Positions 46,423-57,298 are shown, numbered from the stretch's first letter. The stretch is 64,000 bases of DNA from Chrysaora quinquecirrha (GCA_014526335.1 JACTAT010000037.1:13220139-13284138), one strand, 5' to 3'. Made by a program: numbers and translations. The notes: a model not told the origin generated them from the sequence alone.

Positions 46423-49400
46423 CTAACGGTTAGCAGCAGCACTTGTTAAGACAACAACACTTTTGTACGTTGCATGAGCTAATTTAGCAAGAAGCATTAG
46501 AACGAACACTGTACAAGCCACTACTGGAAATACAACCATAGTAACAATCTCAATATAGTCACATGCAGATATGATGCCTGAAAGATGCCCATAGATCATT
46601 GTACCTCCAACATAAACATAAGCATGTAAGGAATTAATGATTCCACTAACGCATAAAAATAAAATTAAAATAACATTGATCATATTTAAGAATTTTCCAT
46701 GAAACGGTTGCATGGCAATGTTAAGAAATGCAATTAGAACAGTCAGAAAAAGCATCAACATGGCTTTAAGAACTGGATTTATTACAAATGCATGGCAAGA
46801 AAGAAGAAGTAACCTTTGAAAAATTAATGCTGGCTCCCATGTTATTCCTCTTGTGTTCTTACCATTTGACCTGAAAGAACCACACAAAACATGCATCAAT
46901 TTATCCTTTAATTTCTTTGCGGTATCTTCGGTTTCATTCGGTCTGTTGATCGATTCTGGAATCAAAACATCCCAAGGAAAATATTCATCAGAACCTTGCT
47001 CAGTAGGATTCGAATCAGCATCTAGTTTCAAAGTGGGTTTCTTGAATATTGAATAAATGAGGAAGACCAAAGGGAATGCCAATGCCAGATAAAACCCTTG
47101 TATGGATAAAGCATTTCGTTCCAGGTATTTTGGAGCAGCATACAATGTGTAAACAAGAGGTAATGTCCATGCAAAGACAAATGCCAATGCAGCATACTGC
47201 CAAGATTGGTAACAATTGATGCTGCCATCAATGAATAATATCTTCGTCCCATCTGCCAGTGATACACATGTAAGCAATGAGAATACATGAGATGTCATTG
47301 TCGAATATCCAAGAAGTATGATTTGCAGTATTGTTACCAGAACACGGTCACTGAATGACTTGATATACTTCGCAAATGAATACCGTTTCATGAAATATCT
47401 GGTAATGGTGCATACTGCAAATAGAATAGCAGCAACACAAAGCATGACCAATGGGAAAAACGACTTCAGTATTGTTTTGTGTAATGTTGACGAATTGGCA
47501 ATTGCACATCCGAAACTTGCAAGTTCTGAGTTGTTTGGCTCTAAGTTAAAAATGTTTAAAAGTACTTGATGAAGATGGTCAACAATGTTCAAATGAATCT
47601 GTGATTTGTAAACAATGAGCAAAGCGTTCATTTGGTAATAGAAAAAGATTATTTTTATTAAACCAACAGGTATGGAATTGTTGAAATTTCGTTTTTCCTC
47701 GTTTTCATTGATATTCTGAATCATTTTCTCGCTTGACGAACGTGGTTGATTTTTATTTGATTCAGCTTCTTCATGATTCATCAGGAAATCGTTTTCTTCC
47801 ATTTCGTCTCTATTATTAACGTGTAACTGTGAAGAAGATGACGCCATTTTGAACCATTTCGCCACTCCTTTAGGTGTCATCATACGAAAAAAAAATTTGA
47901 AGATATCTTGAATAAATGCAATTAAACCAACTAAGACAACAGCCAGTGTTACATAAGTTGCCCAAAATTTCACTCTGTTGCATTCCTTGTTGCTTGTGCA
48001 CTCATTTGTAAATATATTTTGTGCATAACCAGGTTTACATTGACCACACAATGTCCCCTGTCTATTCCCGTGACAAGCATCAAGTGTATTGCATTCGTCT
48101 TCATTTTGGCAGCAGTATCCAGGGGGGCAACTGGTGATATGGACAAGACCCCGTTGTTTGTAGCCCCAGAAATTTTGTTTTGGTAGGATATTCCTGTCAC
48201 AGACACCTCCGAACGGGCATGACTGACATTTAACATAGTGAAGTTTGGTTTTGTTGTCCCTGAAGTTACTTATCATTCCATGCGCATGGTCTATACTGTA
48301 GGTTTTCTCAGGGCATGACAAACAACTAATACTTGTCGTGTTTGTTGTTCGCTTTTGGTATTCAAATTTAATATTTGATCCAGTTGGACATACGAAGAGT
48401 GGTTTAACACGTCCTGTAACAATAGATTTGGAGTTCGCAAGGAAGATCTTTTTCTCGTTTTTCCTCGAAATTGGTAAGACTATCTTCATCCCATCCAGTA
48501 TAAGTTTTTTAGAGAAAGACTGCCAGATACTTGATTCGGATATGTCTCTTTTAGATTTGGCTTGAAACACTGTGTTATAAACTGCTATGTTTTTGCATTG
48601 AAAAGCATGGACAGATCCCCCAAAGCATGCAGCAGTGTTATCTGTAAACGTAGAATCGATGATCGTCAGTTTCGTGGCTTTGCCCGCAAATGCTCCACCA
48701 GAACCACTCATCCCCATGTCCCCACACATCCCCTTTACTTCTGCGCTATTGTTGATAAACGTGCAATTACGTACCTCGACTTCATTTATATTGAAAAATA
48801 GTGCGCCCCCTTCCATTCCAGTGTTTCCGAGGAATTCCGTGTTTTGAACGAGCACTTTAACTTCACCCTGTAGCTCCATAACCGCAGCACTAGCTGATGC
48901 TGTGATGTCCCAAAATCGCGTTCGATCAATAGTGATGTTACTTTCAATATGTTTCGGAGCATTTCCAGTTATTAGGCTAATGCAAGGGTATACGCTTGTG
49001 TATTTGCTATCTGACTGTACAACAGTTTCGTTTAATGTTATCTTCAATTCTTTTATTCCTTTATATGGATGACAGTTATTCAAAGGCACATTCAGAAGGT
49101 ATGCTGAGTTTTGGAACATTGAGTTAAGTATTTTAATTTCGAGGTCATGCGGACAGTACGGCGGTAGGAGATGGACTTTGACAAATCCGATATCTGCATG
49201 TCCGTCACTATTAAACGAGCAATTTTTTATCATTATTGAAGCTAAACCAATTCTTATGTTAACAATACCAGCAAGATTGCTACTACTGCTACTTTTGGGT
49301 TCAGTTTTTGAATCAATTTCAAAATGGCAATCTTCAACATCTATGGCAAATTTCGACGAGACGTTTCTCTTGTTACTGACAAGCACGAGAGGGAGGTTAT

Positions 49401-52400
49401 AAAAATCGAGGTTCAAAACAGAAATTTTTACAAACTTTTCTACTTTTCCTTTTTTTTGGACATAACTTCTTGGATTGACAAAATATTGCAGTCCCCATTT
49501 CTGCTCTTTAGTTGGGCGTATTCTTGCCTTGCCATTGTATGAAGTGAAAGTAAGATTCAGAGCAAGCACATCAATAGTACTTGCTATTAAAACATCTCCA
49601 GCACTGGCATCAATCTTTATTACATCATTTGACTTCGCTATATGATGATAAATAGGATAACCAATTCCGTTGCAAGGATTTTTCAGCGTCCCACACGATT
49701 TCTGGTCTTTTCCGACTGGTGAAACAAATATGTCTTTAGAATAAGTACCTGCAGAGAATAAAGAAAACTAAATAACATGTTTCTCCCAATAGAAGCCTTA
49801 AGCCTGGATTAAGTATCAACAATATTAATGCAACACCTTGACGCAAATAAATCCCCTCTCTACTAAATATCTTACTCTTATTAACGCCTCCCTCTAACAA
49901 TTACAACTCAATTATAAACGCCTCCCTCCACTAAACGCCTCTCTCTACTAAACGATTCCCTCGAATAAACGCTTCTCAATAATAAACGCCTCCCTGCACA
50001 AAACACCTCCCAAACGATTCCCTCGAATAAACGCTTCTCAATAATAAACGCCTCCCTCCAATAAACGCCTCTCTGTAATAAACGACTCCCTCGAATAAAC
50101 GCCTCCCTCCACAAAACACCTCCCAAATGACGCCCTCGAATAAACGCTTCTCTCTACTAAACAACTCCCTCGAATAAATGCTTCTCAATAATAAACGCCT
50201 CCCTCCAATAAACGCCTCTCTGTACTAAACGATTCCCTCGAATAAACGCTTCTCGATAATAAACGCCTCCCTCCACAAAACACCTCTCTACTACTAAACG
50301 ACTCCCTCAAATAAATGCTTTTCAATAATAAACGCCTCCCTCCAATAAACGCCTCTCTGTACTAAACGATTCCCTCGAATAAATGCTTCTCAATAATAAA
50401 CGCCTCCCTCCAATAAACGCCTCTCTGTACTAAACGATTCCCTCGAATAAACGCTTCTCAATAATAAACGCCTCCCTCCAATAAACGCCTCTCTGTACTA
50501 AACGATTCCCTCGAATAAATGCTTCTCAATAATAAACGCCTCCCTCCAATAAACGCCTCTCTGTAATAAACGACTCCCTCGAATAAACGCCTCCCTCCAC
50601 AAAACACCTCCCAAATGACGCCCTCGAATAAACGCTTCTCTCTACTAAACAACTCCCTCGAATAAATGCTTCTCAATAATAAACGCCTCCCTCCAATAAA
50701 CGCCTCTCTGTACTAAACGATTCCCTCGAATAAACGCTTCTCGATAATAAACGCCTCCTCCACAAAACACCTCTCTACTACTAAACGACTCCCTCAAATA
50801 AATGCTTTTCAATAATAAACGCCTCCCTCCAATAAACGCCTCTCTGTACTAAACGATTCCCTCGAATAAATGCTTCTCAATAATAAACGCCTCCCTCCAA
50901 TAAACGCCTCTCTGTACTAAACGATTCCCTCGAATAAACGCTTCTCAATAATAAACGCCTCCCTCCAATAAACGCCTCTCTGTACTAAACGATTCCCTCG
51001 AATAAATGCTTCTCAATAATAAACGCCTCCCTCCAATAAACGCCTCTCTGTACTAAACGATTCCCTCGAATAAACGCTTCTCGATAATAAACGCCTCCCT
51101 CCACAAAACACCTCTCTACTACTAAACGACTCCCTCAAATAAATGCTTTTCAATAATAAATGCCTCCCTCCACTGAACGCCTCTCTGTACGAAACGACTC
51201 CCTCGAATAAACGCTTCTCGATAATAAACGCCTCCCTCCACTAAACGCCTCTCTGTACTAAACGACTCCCTCGAATAAACGCTTCTCAATAATAAATGCC
51301 TCCCTCCACTAAACGTCTCTCTCTACTAAACGATTCCCTCAAATAAACGCTCATCAATAATAAACGCCTCCTTCCACTAAACACCTCCCAAACGACTCCC
51401 TCGAATAAACGCCTTTCTAGAATAAACGCCTCCCTCCACAAACGCCTCTCTCTGCTACACAACTCCCTCGAATAAATGCTTCTCAATAATAAACGCCTCC
51501 TTCCACCAAACATCTCCCAAACGACTCCCTCGAATAAACGCTTCGCTATAATAAACGCCCCACTCTAACAAAAATTTCCCTCTAATAGACACCTCCCTCC
51601 ACTAAACACCTCCCTCTTCCAGACGACTCCCTCGAATAAACGCTTCTCAATAATAAACGCCTCCCTTCACTGAACGTTTTTAGTTTTCTTCAATTTCCCA
51701 TCCTCTTGTATAGGGTCTTGGTAATCATACCACAGAATAATTAGCTTCCCTGGCAGAAGAGTTTGAGGCTGCAGAGTACAGAGGACAGTGATCAAAACCC
51801 ATGTTTCGGGAATTTCAGGGCCAAAAACCTGCGGGACCCATATTTGACAAAAAAATACCGTTAGCGCGGTTAAGCTCAAAGTCGTCATAACAAAACTGTA
51901 TGATTTTCAACCATGGAGAATCACTAATTAAGCAAAGTAATCTTTAGTAATCTATCAAAGTAAATTTTTAGCGATTCGCTCATTTAAGAAGACAAGACAT
52001 CAAGATGGCAGATTCCTGCAGAGCAGACAGATGCCAATATTTGCGGTCCAAAATCTTAAGCTTATTCAATATTTGGGGTCTGTGAATTATAACATGGACA
52101 AAAATTCAATATTTGGGGTCCACAAATCTGAAGCAAAAATCGTGCGATTTGGTTTGATTCATCAAATTGGCCCATCCAACTGCCAAGAGCTTATATGAAT
52201 TGTAAAATGTCATGAAACTGATGGTTAAACCTGAGAAAACATTTTAGGTGTCCAAAAATAGATAGCAATATTTTGGGTCTCCAAAACATTCAACTCAATA
52301 TTTGGGGTCTCCAAAACATTCGACTCCATATTTAGGGGCCTGGAAGAAAATAGTAGCATGGACCCTCCCGTATTAAAAGTTAAAGGTTCCTTCCCCCCTG

Positions 52401-52604
52401 GGATCGATATCGTTATCGTTTTGCGTTGCGTTATCGTTATCGTTATCGTTATCGTTTTTTTATGGCTAGGCCAAAGCAAATCCAAAATGTGCAATAATTG
52501 AAGACAATAAATTCAAACAAAAGTCGTGTGAAATTGATACACCTACCTGCTACGAGCAAAATAAGAACAATGAACAACATGAATCGGCTTGTAAACTGAT
52601 ACAT
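46423..52604 (-). CDS. Beta-helix / Cys-rich / multi-pass membrane receptor-like protein
   Basis: 1127 residues in two exons: 52547-52604 and 46423-49748 (phase 1 junction, G/GT). Exon 1 encodes a signal peptide (MYQFTSRFMLFIVLILLVAG). Residues about 21-460 resemble a right-handed parallel beta-helix: it opens VSPVGKDQKSCGTLKNPC and has repeated FxNNTA-like turns and ITIxNSTF-type rungs. Residues about 469-607 are a Cys-rich EGF/TNFR-like region (LCGQCKPGYAQNIF). Then come roughly nine membrane segments from residue 615, a long acidic cytosolic loop after the first, and a short Ala-rich tail. This architecture occurs in expanded sets in cnidarians, placozoans and sponges, usually unnamed. The ligand is unknown; cell-surface sensing or adhesion is inference. 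The 2.8-kb intron holds the 17-bp satellite. An ATTAAA lies downstream of the stop. Confidence 0.88.
49850..51672. repeat. Satellite of 17-bp monomers in 68-bp and about 482-bp higher-order units
   Basis: About 1.8 kb of C/T/A-rich units each ending TAAACG. A common 68-bp cycle is four 17-mers: CCTCCCTCCAATAAACG, CCTCTCTGTACTAAACG, ATTCCCTCGAATAAACG, CTTCTCAATAATAAACG. Larger blocks repeat at about 482 bp (50130 to 50612 onward). Lies entirely inside the intron of the beta-helix receptor gene. The many 70-codon frames across it are repeat artefacts. Confidence 0.93.
52405..52460 (+). repeat. (CGTTAT)n hexamer microsatellite
   Basis: About seven CGTTAT units with a TTGCG interruption, ending in a T run. 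Same intron as the satellite. Confidence 0.85.
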
Positions 52605-53222
52605 TTTTGGTCATGCTCTTATACCAGACTGAATAAAATCAATTTTCATTTTTATGAATGCTGCAGGCTGCCGGAACAGGTTCCAAAGAAGATTACACAT
52701 TTCTTTCTTGTGCAAATTAGCTTGATGACTTAACCTTAAACATATTTGTTATTTATATGACAATAGTACGCATCACTATGTTCTCTGTCTCGTCGTCCTG
52801 GCTGTGGTTTGTCTTTTGAATAATACTGTACTTTTGAGGTTAACCTACAGTATATTGTCATCATCTAAATTTGATTTGTATTTCGTTTTTCGAGCATATT
52901 ATCAAACCTCGTACATTAGTTCCGAAAATAACCAGTGTGGCATGTATATCTGCATGGTAACCAAAACTGCGTTGGACATACAAAGCAGATTTTGACGTAG
53001 GGTCACATGTCAAACACTGGTGGTTCGCAAAATAAGGTTTTGCGTTCTCAAAAAAAATGACCAAAACAACACAACCAGACACAAACAACATCACAGAATA
53101 CAATAAAAGTAAGAGCTGAAGAAGAAACAGAAAAACTAAGATACAATAACCAATTGTCACAAAAAATTTCAATAAACGAAGGTTACTAGCGCCATTATGA
53201 ATTAGGTGAAAATTTTGCCATA
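52605..53222. promoter_or_regulatory. Possible bidirectional promoter region
   Basis: 618 bp between the signal-peptide exon of the minus-strand receptor gene and a possible plus-strand start at 53223. A hydrophobic minus-strand open frame here (52861-53172) lacks an in-frame ATG and is not called. No TATA box stands out. Confidence 0.25.
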
Positions 53223-53429
53223 ATGGCGGCTCGCAGCAAAAACAAAAACAAGCCGCAGGTTTGAAAATTCATGAAAATTAGTTGAAACAAGGAATTCGAA
53301 TGAACTTTTGATTTTAAAGTAGAATAATTACTTATCTAATGAAATGAAATCATAATTTAAAGAAACTGGACGCTTTTCTGCGTTTTCTACTTCGATTTGC
53401 GGAGCAACCAGAAAACGGCCTAGCCAAGG
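53223..53429 (+). CDS. Possible first exons of an unrecognised plus-strand gene
   Basis: Weak model. An ATG in good context (ATAATGGCGG) at 53223 reads MAARSKNKNKPQ and meets a donor-like CAG/GTTTGA at 53261. A second candidate exon, about 53363-53429, reads KLDAFLRFLLRFAEQPENGL then AK, and ends at AAG/GTAGGT, a strong donor; its acceptor is poor. No further exon was found before the tRNA array. The family is unknown, and either exon could be chance. Confidence 0.3.
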
Positions 53430-53659
53430 TAGGTGTTCGTAAAATCGTATTTTTGAGCTGGTGGGTGATAGTTTGAGGCCGTTTTTCGTGTTATTCGAAA
53501 GATAAAAGGTGGCTTAACATGCTCTGAAGGTTGCGTAGCCCTTAACCTCTGTTTGACGAAGTTTTGTGCTCTTAAAGTGGGAGTTCCATATGCACAGTTT
53601 AAAAAAATTTCCTTAATTTTTCAACAAAATGAGGCTGAAAGTTCCTTATACTGTTCCTT

Positions 53660-54065
53660 GTCGTGGGATATGTATAAATACCAATTTTTACAGCAAACTT
53701 ATAGAAACTATTCTTCATTTATCGGACAGACGGGAAGACGACTACGAGACCGACTCAACGAGCACCGTAGCGACATACACTCTGAAGAAGCCTTGCTTTG
53801 CTTGGCAGGGTGAAATATTAGTCTTAAAAATATTTTAATTCAAAACCATAGTTTCTCTGTTGTTCTTTGCGCCGCGGTGTTCCTGCTTCCTGTTTTATTT
53901 ATCTCTTCGCCGCAAGAAACTTCTACACGCAGCAGCCAGTTTAATGGTCTTTTCTTTTTCAATTTATTCTTCATTTCTAACTTTAAGTATTAATGGAGCC
54001 TTTTGGGGAAGAACGGTGGGAAATATATTGTACTTCTGTTCCTTTTTCGTACAAACCGTCTTGTT
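53660..54065 (+). repeat. Dispersed repeat interrupted by a retroelement fragment
   Basis: Matches 4940-5075 but is split at TTCTTCATTT. The right half ends at CCGTCTTGTTCT, exactly where the first, truncated tRNA-Ile copy begins. Confidence 0.75.
53721..53965 (+). pseudogene. 5'-truncated retroelement insertion with GIY-YIG-like fragment
   Basis: The plus frame reads SSFIGQTGRRLRDRLNEHRS, matching the end of a GIY-YIG nuclease domain as found at the C terminus of some Penelope-like and non-LTR elements. The 245-bp piece is bounded by an 11-bp direct duplication, ATTCTTCATTT, at 53710-53720 and 53966-53976, and splits a dispersed repeat whose empty site is at 4940-5075. Truncated and inactive. 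Confidence 0.75.
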
Positions 54066-54124
54066 CTCGAACCTACGACCTTAGCGTTATTAGCACCACG
54101 CTCTACCGACTGAGCTAACCGGCC
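54066..54124 (-). pseudogene. tRNA-Ile relic, array edge
   Basis: Lacks the 3' acceptor strand; replaced by dispersed-repeat sequence ending GTCTTGTTCT. D and anticodon arms intact. Confidence 0.85.
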
Positions 54125-54197
54125 TACAAAGCATTATTTTTTGTTTCACATAACGACGTCAAGACTACATTCATTCACTTAGAATAATTGATCAAAA

Positions 54198-54270
54198 TGG
54201 CCAGTGTGGGTCTCGAACCAACGACCTTAGCGTTATTAGAACCACGCTCTACCGACTGAGCTAACCGGCC
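54198..54270 (-). tRNA. tRNA-Ile(AAU)
   Basis: 73 nt, anticodon AAT in loop CTAATAA. One T-stem mismatch and one anticodon-stem mismatch, so function is doubtful. Confidence 0.75.
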
Positions 54271-54353
54271 TGGATTGCTAATCTGTCAACCTTGCAAAAT
54301 TGTTGCTTTTGCGAACTATCGATGTTAATTTGTTGTTAAGAAGAATAATGAAA

Positions 54354-54425
54354 TGGCCAGTGTGGGTCTCGAACCACGACCTTAGCATTATTAGCACCAC
54401 GCTCTACCAACTGAGCTAACCGGCC
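54354..54425 (-). tRNA. tRNA-Ile(AAU), T-arm deletion
   Basis: 72 nt; one base missing from the T stem (GAACCACG). Probably weak or inactive. Confidence 0.7.
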
Positions 54426-54498
54426 TACAAATTATTATTTTTAATTTTACATTACGACGTCAAGACTACATTCATTCACTTAGAATAATTGATCAAAA

Positions 54499-54571
54499 TG
54501 GCCAGTATGGGTCTCGAACCAACGACCTTAGCGTTATTAGCACCACGCTCTACCAACTGAGCTAACCGGCC
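54499..54571 (-). tRNA. tRNA-Ile(AAU)
   Basis: 73 nt; one T-stem mismatch (GAACCAACG). Confidence 0.8.
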
Positions 54572-54644
54572 TACAAAGTATTATTTTTCATTTCACATTA
54601 CGACGTCAAGACTGCATTCATTCACTTAGAATAATTGATCAAAA

Positions 54645-54717
54645 TGGCCAGTATGGTTTTCGAACCCACGACCTTAGCGTTATTAGCACCGCACTCTACC
54701 GACTGAGCTAACCGGCC
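54645..54717 (-). tRNA. tRNA-Ile(AAU), diverged
   Basis: 73 nt; changes in T arm (GGTTTTCGAA) and D stem. Confidence 0.7.
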
Positions 54718-54790
54718 TACAAAGTATTATTTTTTATTTCACATTACGACGTCAAGACTGCATTCATTCACTTAGAATAATTGATCAAAA

Positions 54791-54863
54791 TGGCCAGTGT
54801 GGGTTTCGAACCCACGACCTTAGCGTTATTAGAACCACGCCCTATCGACTGAGCTAACCGGCC
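54791..54863 (-). tRNA. tRNA-Ile(AAU), diverged
   Basis: 73 nt; anticodon-stem mismatch and altered D arm. Confidence 0.7.
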
Positions 54864-54936
54864 TACAAAGTATTATTTTTTGTTTCACATTACGACGTCA
54901 AGACTACATTCATTCACTTAGAATAATTGATCAAAA

Positions 54937-55009
54937 TGGCCAGTGTGGGTCTCGAACCCACGACCTTAGCGTTATTAGCACCACGCTCTACCGACTGAGG
55001 TAACCGGCC
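54937..55009 (-). tRNA. tRNA-Ile(AAU)
   Basis: 73 nt; D-stem C-to-G change (GAGGTAACC on the plus strand), otherwise consensus. Confidence 0.82.
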
Positions 55010-55082
55010 TACAAAGTATAATTTCTTGTTTCACATAACGACGTCAAGACTACATTCATTCACTTAGAATAATTGATCAAAA

Positions 55083-55155
55083 TGGCCAGTGTGGGTCTCG
55101 AACCCACGACCTTAGCGTTATTAGCACCACGCTCTACCGACTGAGCTAACCGGCC
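55083..55155 (-). tRNA. tRNA-Ile(AAU), consensus copy
   Basis: 73 nt with full cloverleaf: acceptor GGCCGGT/ACTGGCC (one G-U), D stem GCTC/GAGC, anticodon loop CTAATAA, T arm GTGGG-TTCGAGA-CCCAC, A73, then TTTT. A box TAGCTCAGTCGG and B box GGTTCGAGACC are intact. It closely resembles animal tRNA-Ile(AAU), which reads AUU/AUC after inosine modification of A34. Confidence 0.95.
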
Positions 55156-55228
55156 TACAAAGTATTATTTTTTGTTTCACATAACGACGTCAAGACTTCA
55201 TGCATTCACTTAGAATAATTGATCAAAA

Positions 55229-55301
55229 TGGCCAGTATGGGTCTCGAACCCACGACTTTAGCGTTATTAGCACCACGCTCTACCAACTGAACTAACCGGC
55301 C
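55229..55301 (-). tRNA. tRNA-Ile(AAU)
   Basis: 73 nt; A-box change (TAGTTCAGTTGG) and variable-loop change. Confidence 0.85.
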
Positions 55302-55374
55302 TACAAAGTATTATTTTTTGTTTCACATAACGACGTCAAGACTTCATTCATTCACTTAGAATAATTGATCAAAA

Positions 55375-55447
55375 TGGCCAGTATGGGTCTCGAACCCACG
55401 ACCTTAGCGTTATTAGCACCACGCTCTACCGACTGAGCTAACCGGCC
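55375..55447 (-). tRNA. tRNA-Ile(AAU)
   Basis: 73 nt; near-consensus, with a G-U pair at the base of the T stem. Confidence 0.92.
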
Positions 55448-55520
55448 TACAAAGTATTATTTTTTGTTTCACATAACGACGTCAAGACTTCATTCATTCA
55501 CTTAGAATAATTGATCAAAA

Positions 55521-55593
55521 TAGCCAGTGTGGGTCTCGAACCCACGACTTTAGCGTTATTAGCACCACGCTCTACCGACTGAGCTAACCGGCC
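55521..55593 (-). tRNA. tRNA-Ile(AAU)
   Basis: 73 nt; G1-U72 wobble in the acceptor, otherwise sound. Confidence 0.87.
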
Positions 55594-55666
55594 TACAAAG
55601 TATTATTTTTTGTTTCACATAACGACGTCAAGACTTCATTCATTCACTTAGAATAATTGATCAAAA

Positions 55667-55739
55667 TGGCCAGTGTGGGTCTCGAACCCACGACTTTAGC
55701 GTTATTAGCACCACGCTCTACCAACTGAGCTAACCGGCC
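55667..55739 (-). tRNA. tRNA-Ile(AAU), first of a triplet block
   Basis: 73 nt, sound cloverleaf. Same variant (ACTTTAGCG) as the copies at 56093 and 56665. Confidence 0.9.
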
Positions 55740-55812
55740 TACAAAGTATTATTTTTGATTTCACATTACGACGTCAAGACTACATTCATTCACTTAGAAT
55801 AATTGATCAAAA

Positions 55813-55874
55813 TGGCCAGTATGGGTCTCGAACCCTCGACCTTAGCGTTATTCTACAGACTGAGCTAACCGGCC
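55813..55874 (-). pseudogene. tRNA-Ile, 62-nt deletion form
   Basis: Loses about 11 nt: the 5' half of the anticodon stem and part of its loop (TTATTCTACAGACTG). A and B boxes survive. Confidence 0.9.
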
Positions 55875-55947
55875 TACAAAGGAATATCACTTATTTCACA
55901 TTACGAACTGATGACTGCATTTATTCACTTAGAATAATTGATCAAAA

Positions 55948-56019
55948 TGGCCAGTGTGGGTCTCGAACCACGACCTTAGCGTTATTAGCACCACGCTCTA
56001 CCGACTGAGCTAACCGGCC
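55948..56019 (-). tRNA. tRNA-Ile(AAU), T-arm deletion
   Basis: 72 nt, third member of a triplet block; one base short in the T stem. Confidence 0.72.
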
Positions 56020-56092
56020 TACAAAGTATTATTTTTTGTTTCACATAACGACGTCAAGACTTCATTCATTCACTTAGAATAATTGATCAAAA

Positions 56093-56165
56093 TGGCCAGT
56101 GTGGGTCTCGAACCCACGACTTTAGCGTTATTAGCACCACGCTCTACCAACTGAGCTAACCGGCC
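56093..56165 (-). tRNA. tRNA-Ile(AAU)
   Basis: 73 nt, first of the second triplet block. Confidence 0.9.
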
Positions 56166-56238
56166 TACAAAGTATTATTTTTGATTTCACATTACGACGT
56201 CAAGACTACATTCATTCACTTAGAATAATTGATCAAAA

Positions 56239-56300
56239 TGGCCAGTATGGGTCTCGAACCCTCGACCTTAGCGTTATTCTACAGACTGAGCTAACCGGCC
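56239..56300 (-). pseudogene. tRNA-Ile, 62-nt deletion form
   Basis: Same deletion as 55813-55874. Confidence 0.9.
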
Positions 56301-56373
56301 TACAAAGGAATATCATTTATTTCACATTACGAACTGATGACTGCATTTATTCACTTAGAATAATTGATCAAAA

Positions 56374-56445
56374 TGGCCAGTGTGGGTCTCGAACCACGAC
56401 CTTAGCGTTATTAGCACCACGCTCTACCGACTGAGCTAACCGGCC
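56374..56445 (-). tRNA. tRNA-Ile(AAU), T-arm deletion
   Basis: 72 nt, same one-base loss as 55948. Confidence 0.72.
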
Positions 56446-56518
56446 TACAAAGTATTATTTTTTGTTTCACATAACGACGTCAAGACTTCATTCATTCACT
56501 TAGAATAATTGATCAAAA

Positions 56519-56591
56519 TGGCCAGTGTGGGTCTCGAACCCACGACCTTAGCGTTATTAGCACCACGCTCTACCGACTGAGGTAACCGGCC
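56519..56591 (-). tRNA. tRNA-Ile(AAU)
   Basis: 73 nt; shares the D-stem change of 54937. This is the extra unit between the second and third triplet blocks. Confidence 0.82.
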
Positions 56592-56664
56592 TACAAAGTA
56601 TAATTTCTTGTTTCACATAACGACGTCAAGACTTCATTCATTCACTTAGAATAATTGATCAAAA

Positions 56665-56737
56665 TGGCCAGTGTGGGTCTCGAACCCACGACTTTAGCGT
56701 TATTAGCACCACGCTCTACCAACTGAGCTAACCGGCC
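56665..56737 (-). tRNA. tRNA-Ile(AAU)
   Basis: 73 nt, first of the third triplet block. Confidence 0.9.
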
Positions 56738-56810
56738 TACAAAGTATTATTTTTGATTTCACATTACGACGTCAAGACTACATTCATTCACTTAGAATAA
56801 TTGATCAAAA

Positions 56811-56872
56811 TGGCCAGTATGGGTCTCGAACCCCCGACCTTAGCGTTATTCTACAGACTGAGCTAACCGGCC
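56811..56872 (-). pseudogene. tRNA-Ile, 62-nt deletion form
   Basis: Same deletion, with a T-stem change (GAACCCCCG). Confidence 0.9.
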
Positions 56873-56945
56873 TACAAAGGAATATCATTTATTTCACATT
56901 ACGAACTGATGACTGCATTTATTCACTTAGAATAATTGATCAAAA

Positions 56946-57017
56946 TGGCCAGTGTGGGTCTCGAACCACGACCTTAGCGTTATTAGCACCACGCTCTACC
57001 GACTGAGCTAACCGGCC
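56946..57017 (-). tRNA. tRNA-Ile(AAU), T-arm deletion
   Basis: 72 nt, third member of the third block. Confidence 0.72.
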
Positions 57018-57090
57018 TACAAAGTATTATTTTTTGTTTCACATAACGACGTCAAGACTTCATTCATTCACTTAGAATAATTGATCAAAA

Positions 57091-57163
57091 TGGCCAGTAT
57101 GGGTCTCGAACCCACGACCTTAGCGTTATTAGCACCACGCTCTACCGACTGAGCTAACCGGCC
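57091..57163 (-). tRNA. tRNA-Ile(AAU)
   Basis: 73 nt; near-consensus, identical in form to 55375. Heads the fourth block. Confidence 0.92.
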
Positions 57164-57236
57164 TACAAAGTATTATTTTTGATTTCACATTACGACGTCA
57201 AGACTACATTCATTCACTTAGAATAATTGATCAAAA

Positions 57237-57298
57237 TGGCCAGTATGGGTCTCGAACCCACGACGCTAGCGTTATTCTACAGACTGAGCCAAACGGCC
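57237..57298 (-). pseudogene. tRNA-Ile, 62-nt deletion form
   Basis: Same deletion plus acceptor and D-stem decay (GAGCCAAACGGCC). Confidence 0.9.

Noticed and set aside
49908..51513. Repeated RRLL-REAFI peptides from the satellite
   Set aside because: Several overlapping frames stay open across 17-bp monomers; no start, signal or conserved end.
52861..53172. 103-codon hydrophobic minus-strand frame
   Set aside because: No in-frame ATG; begins at TTG. Membrane-like look comes from a T-rich stretch.
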